DNA from: Monocercomonoides exilis
Lineage: Eukaryota > Preaxostyla > Oxymonadida > Polymastigidae
Direction: 5' to 3'
Length of the DNA stretch: 64,000 nt
Assembly (NCBI GenBank): GCA_001643675.2
Contig: LSRY02000030.1
Span: 730,501 to 794,500, forward strand
In this document: piece by piece, positions 63,618-64,000 of the stretch
How positions within the stretch are numbered: the first letter of the stretch is position 1
How the letters are laid out: the number at the start of each line of letters is the position of its first letter
Program-made: the position numbers and the translations under genes
Notes under the pieces: model-generated
Seen by the model: the letters and a program-made list of their open reading frames with translations, nothing else
Database searches by the model: none
What the model was told of the DNA's origin: nothing

Positions 63618-64000
63618 ATGGAAGGAAAATATGTTGGACAGACTTTAAATCACAAGCCACACGGAACTGGTAAGTACTATTTTCCGGGTGGCTTTTTTAT
63701 TTATGAAGGGGAATGGGAACAAGGACAACAGCATGGTTTGCACGATTGTTCTTCTTTAGATAAATAAAAGTCTTTCACACCACTTAAAAAAATCAATTCA
63801 ATATGATGTCTTGTTATTTAGGGCATGGAAGACTGTTATTTGGTGCGGAAGGAACAGATTTTTATGATGGTGATTTTCAGGAAGGAAGCATGACTGGGGA
63901 AGGAATACGTGTATGGTCCGATGGAAGAATGTATCAAGGTGCTTGGAAAGATGGAGAAAAAGATGGTATTGACGAAGATTAAATTATTTTTTGATGATTG
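63618..64000 (+). CDS. MORN-repeat protein, first exons (runs off the window)
   Basis: Exon 1 (63618-63735) starts at ATG; exon 2 (63822-63965) follows an 86-bp intron (donor GTTTGC, acceptor TTTAG). A further donor GTATTG at 63966 shows that the gene continues past the edge. The 87 residues seen are MORN repeats: Y-E-G-E-W-E-Q-G-Q-Q-H-G-H-G, D-G-D-F-Q-E-G-S-M-T-G-E-G and Y-Q-G-A-W-K-D-G-E-K-D-G. MORN repeats occur in membrane-linked scaffolds, phosphatidylinositol-phosphate kinases and flagellar proteins. The rest of the protein, and so its role, cannot be seen. Confidence 0.88.

Noticed and set aside
1-64000. CRISPR arrays, rRNA genes, operons or bacterial promoters
   Set aside because: None seen; introns and gene structure are eukaryotic.

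Overview
The window is nuclear DNA of an intron-bearing, AT-rich protist. The best fit is a gut-dwelling metamonad of the Preaxostyla/oxymonad type (Monocercomonoides- or Blattamonas-like). This is inferred from four things: short spliceosomal introns with a GTNTGN-type donor; very long surface proteins made of beta-helix repeats with a pseudokinase tail; Ser-rich and Glu/Lys-rich insertions inside otherwise normal enzymes; and a gene content that mixes eukaryotic housekeeping genes with bacterial-type enzymes (class II ribonucleotide reductase, secreted GH20 and GH14 glycosidases). TAA, TAG and TGA all end genes here, so the code looks standard. The species call is not proven. No rRNA, tRNA or CRISPR array was recognised.

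Layout. 0-2.2 kb: no gene. 2.2-6.2 kb (minus): a secreted beta-hexosaminidase and an unknown acidic cytoskeletal-type protein. 6.6-8.8 kb and 16.5-18.4 kb (plus): two diverged paralogues of a multi-pass membrane protein with long tails ending in poly-Lys, lying on either side of a secreted beta-amylase (11.3-12.6 kb, minus) and long gene-poor stretches. 19.7-21.7 kb: broken relics of the giant surface-protein family. 22.2-24.7 kb: a kinesin-14. 25.2-27.7 kb: an adenosylcobalamin-type ribonucleotide reductase. 28.4-31.3 kb (minus): a six-exon ORP5/8-like lipid-transfer protein.

31.6-56.7 kb is the accessory core. Two members of the giant surface family face each other tail to tail: copy A (plus, 31.6-39.0 kb, 5' half broken) and copy B (minus, 47.6-56.7 kb, one 2907-codon frame). 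Between them lie an HAD-type protein gene with a long Ser-rich tail, a 1000-bp fold-back element with 357-bp inverted arms, and a 2-kb pogo-like Tc1/mariner transposon with terminal inverted repeats and a TA target duplication. Copies A and B share a 638-bp segment that reads as identical. It carries the same in-frame TAG, placed exactly at the tryptophan of the kinase R-W-M-A-P-E motif, and an open, diverged kinase C-lobe follows in both copies. This is the most interesting signal in the window.

57.7-64 kb: a five-exon WIPI/Atg18-type beta-propeller (minus) is divergent from a five-exon PH-domain/coiled-coil protein (plus), and the first two exons of a MORN-repeat gene run off the right edge. 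Exon structures were built by hand from frame continuity, splice dinucleotides and family conservation. All phases close, but no transcript data were available.
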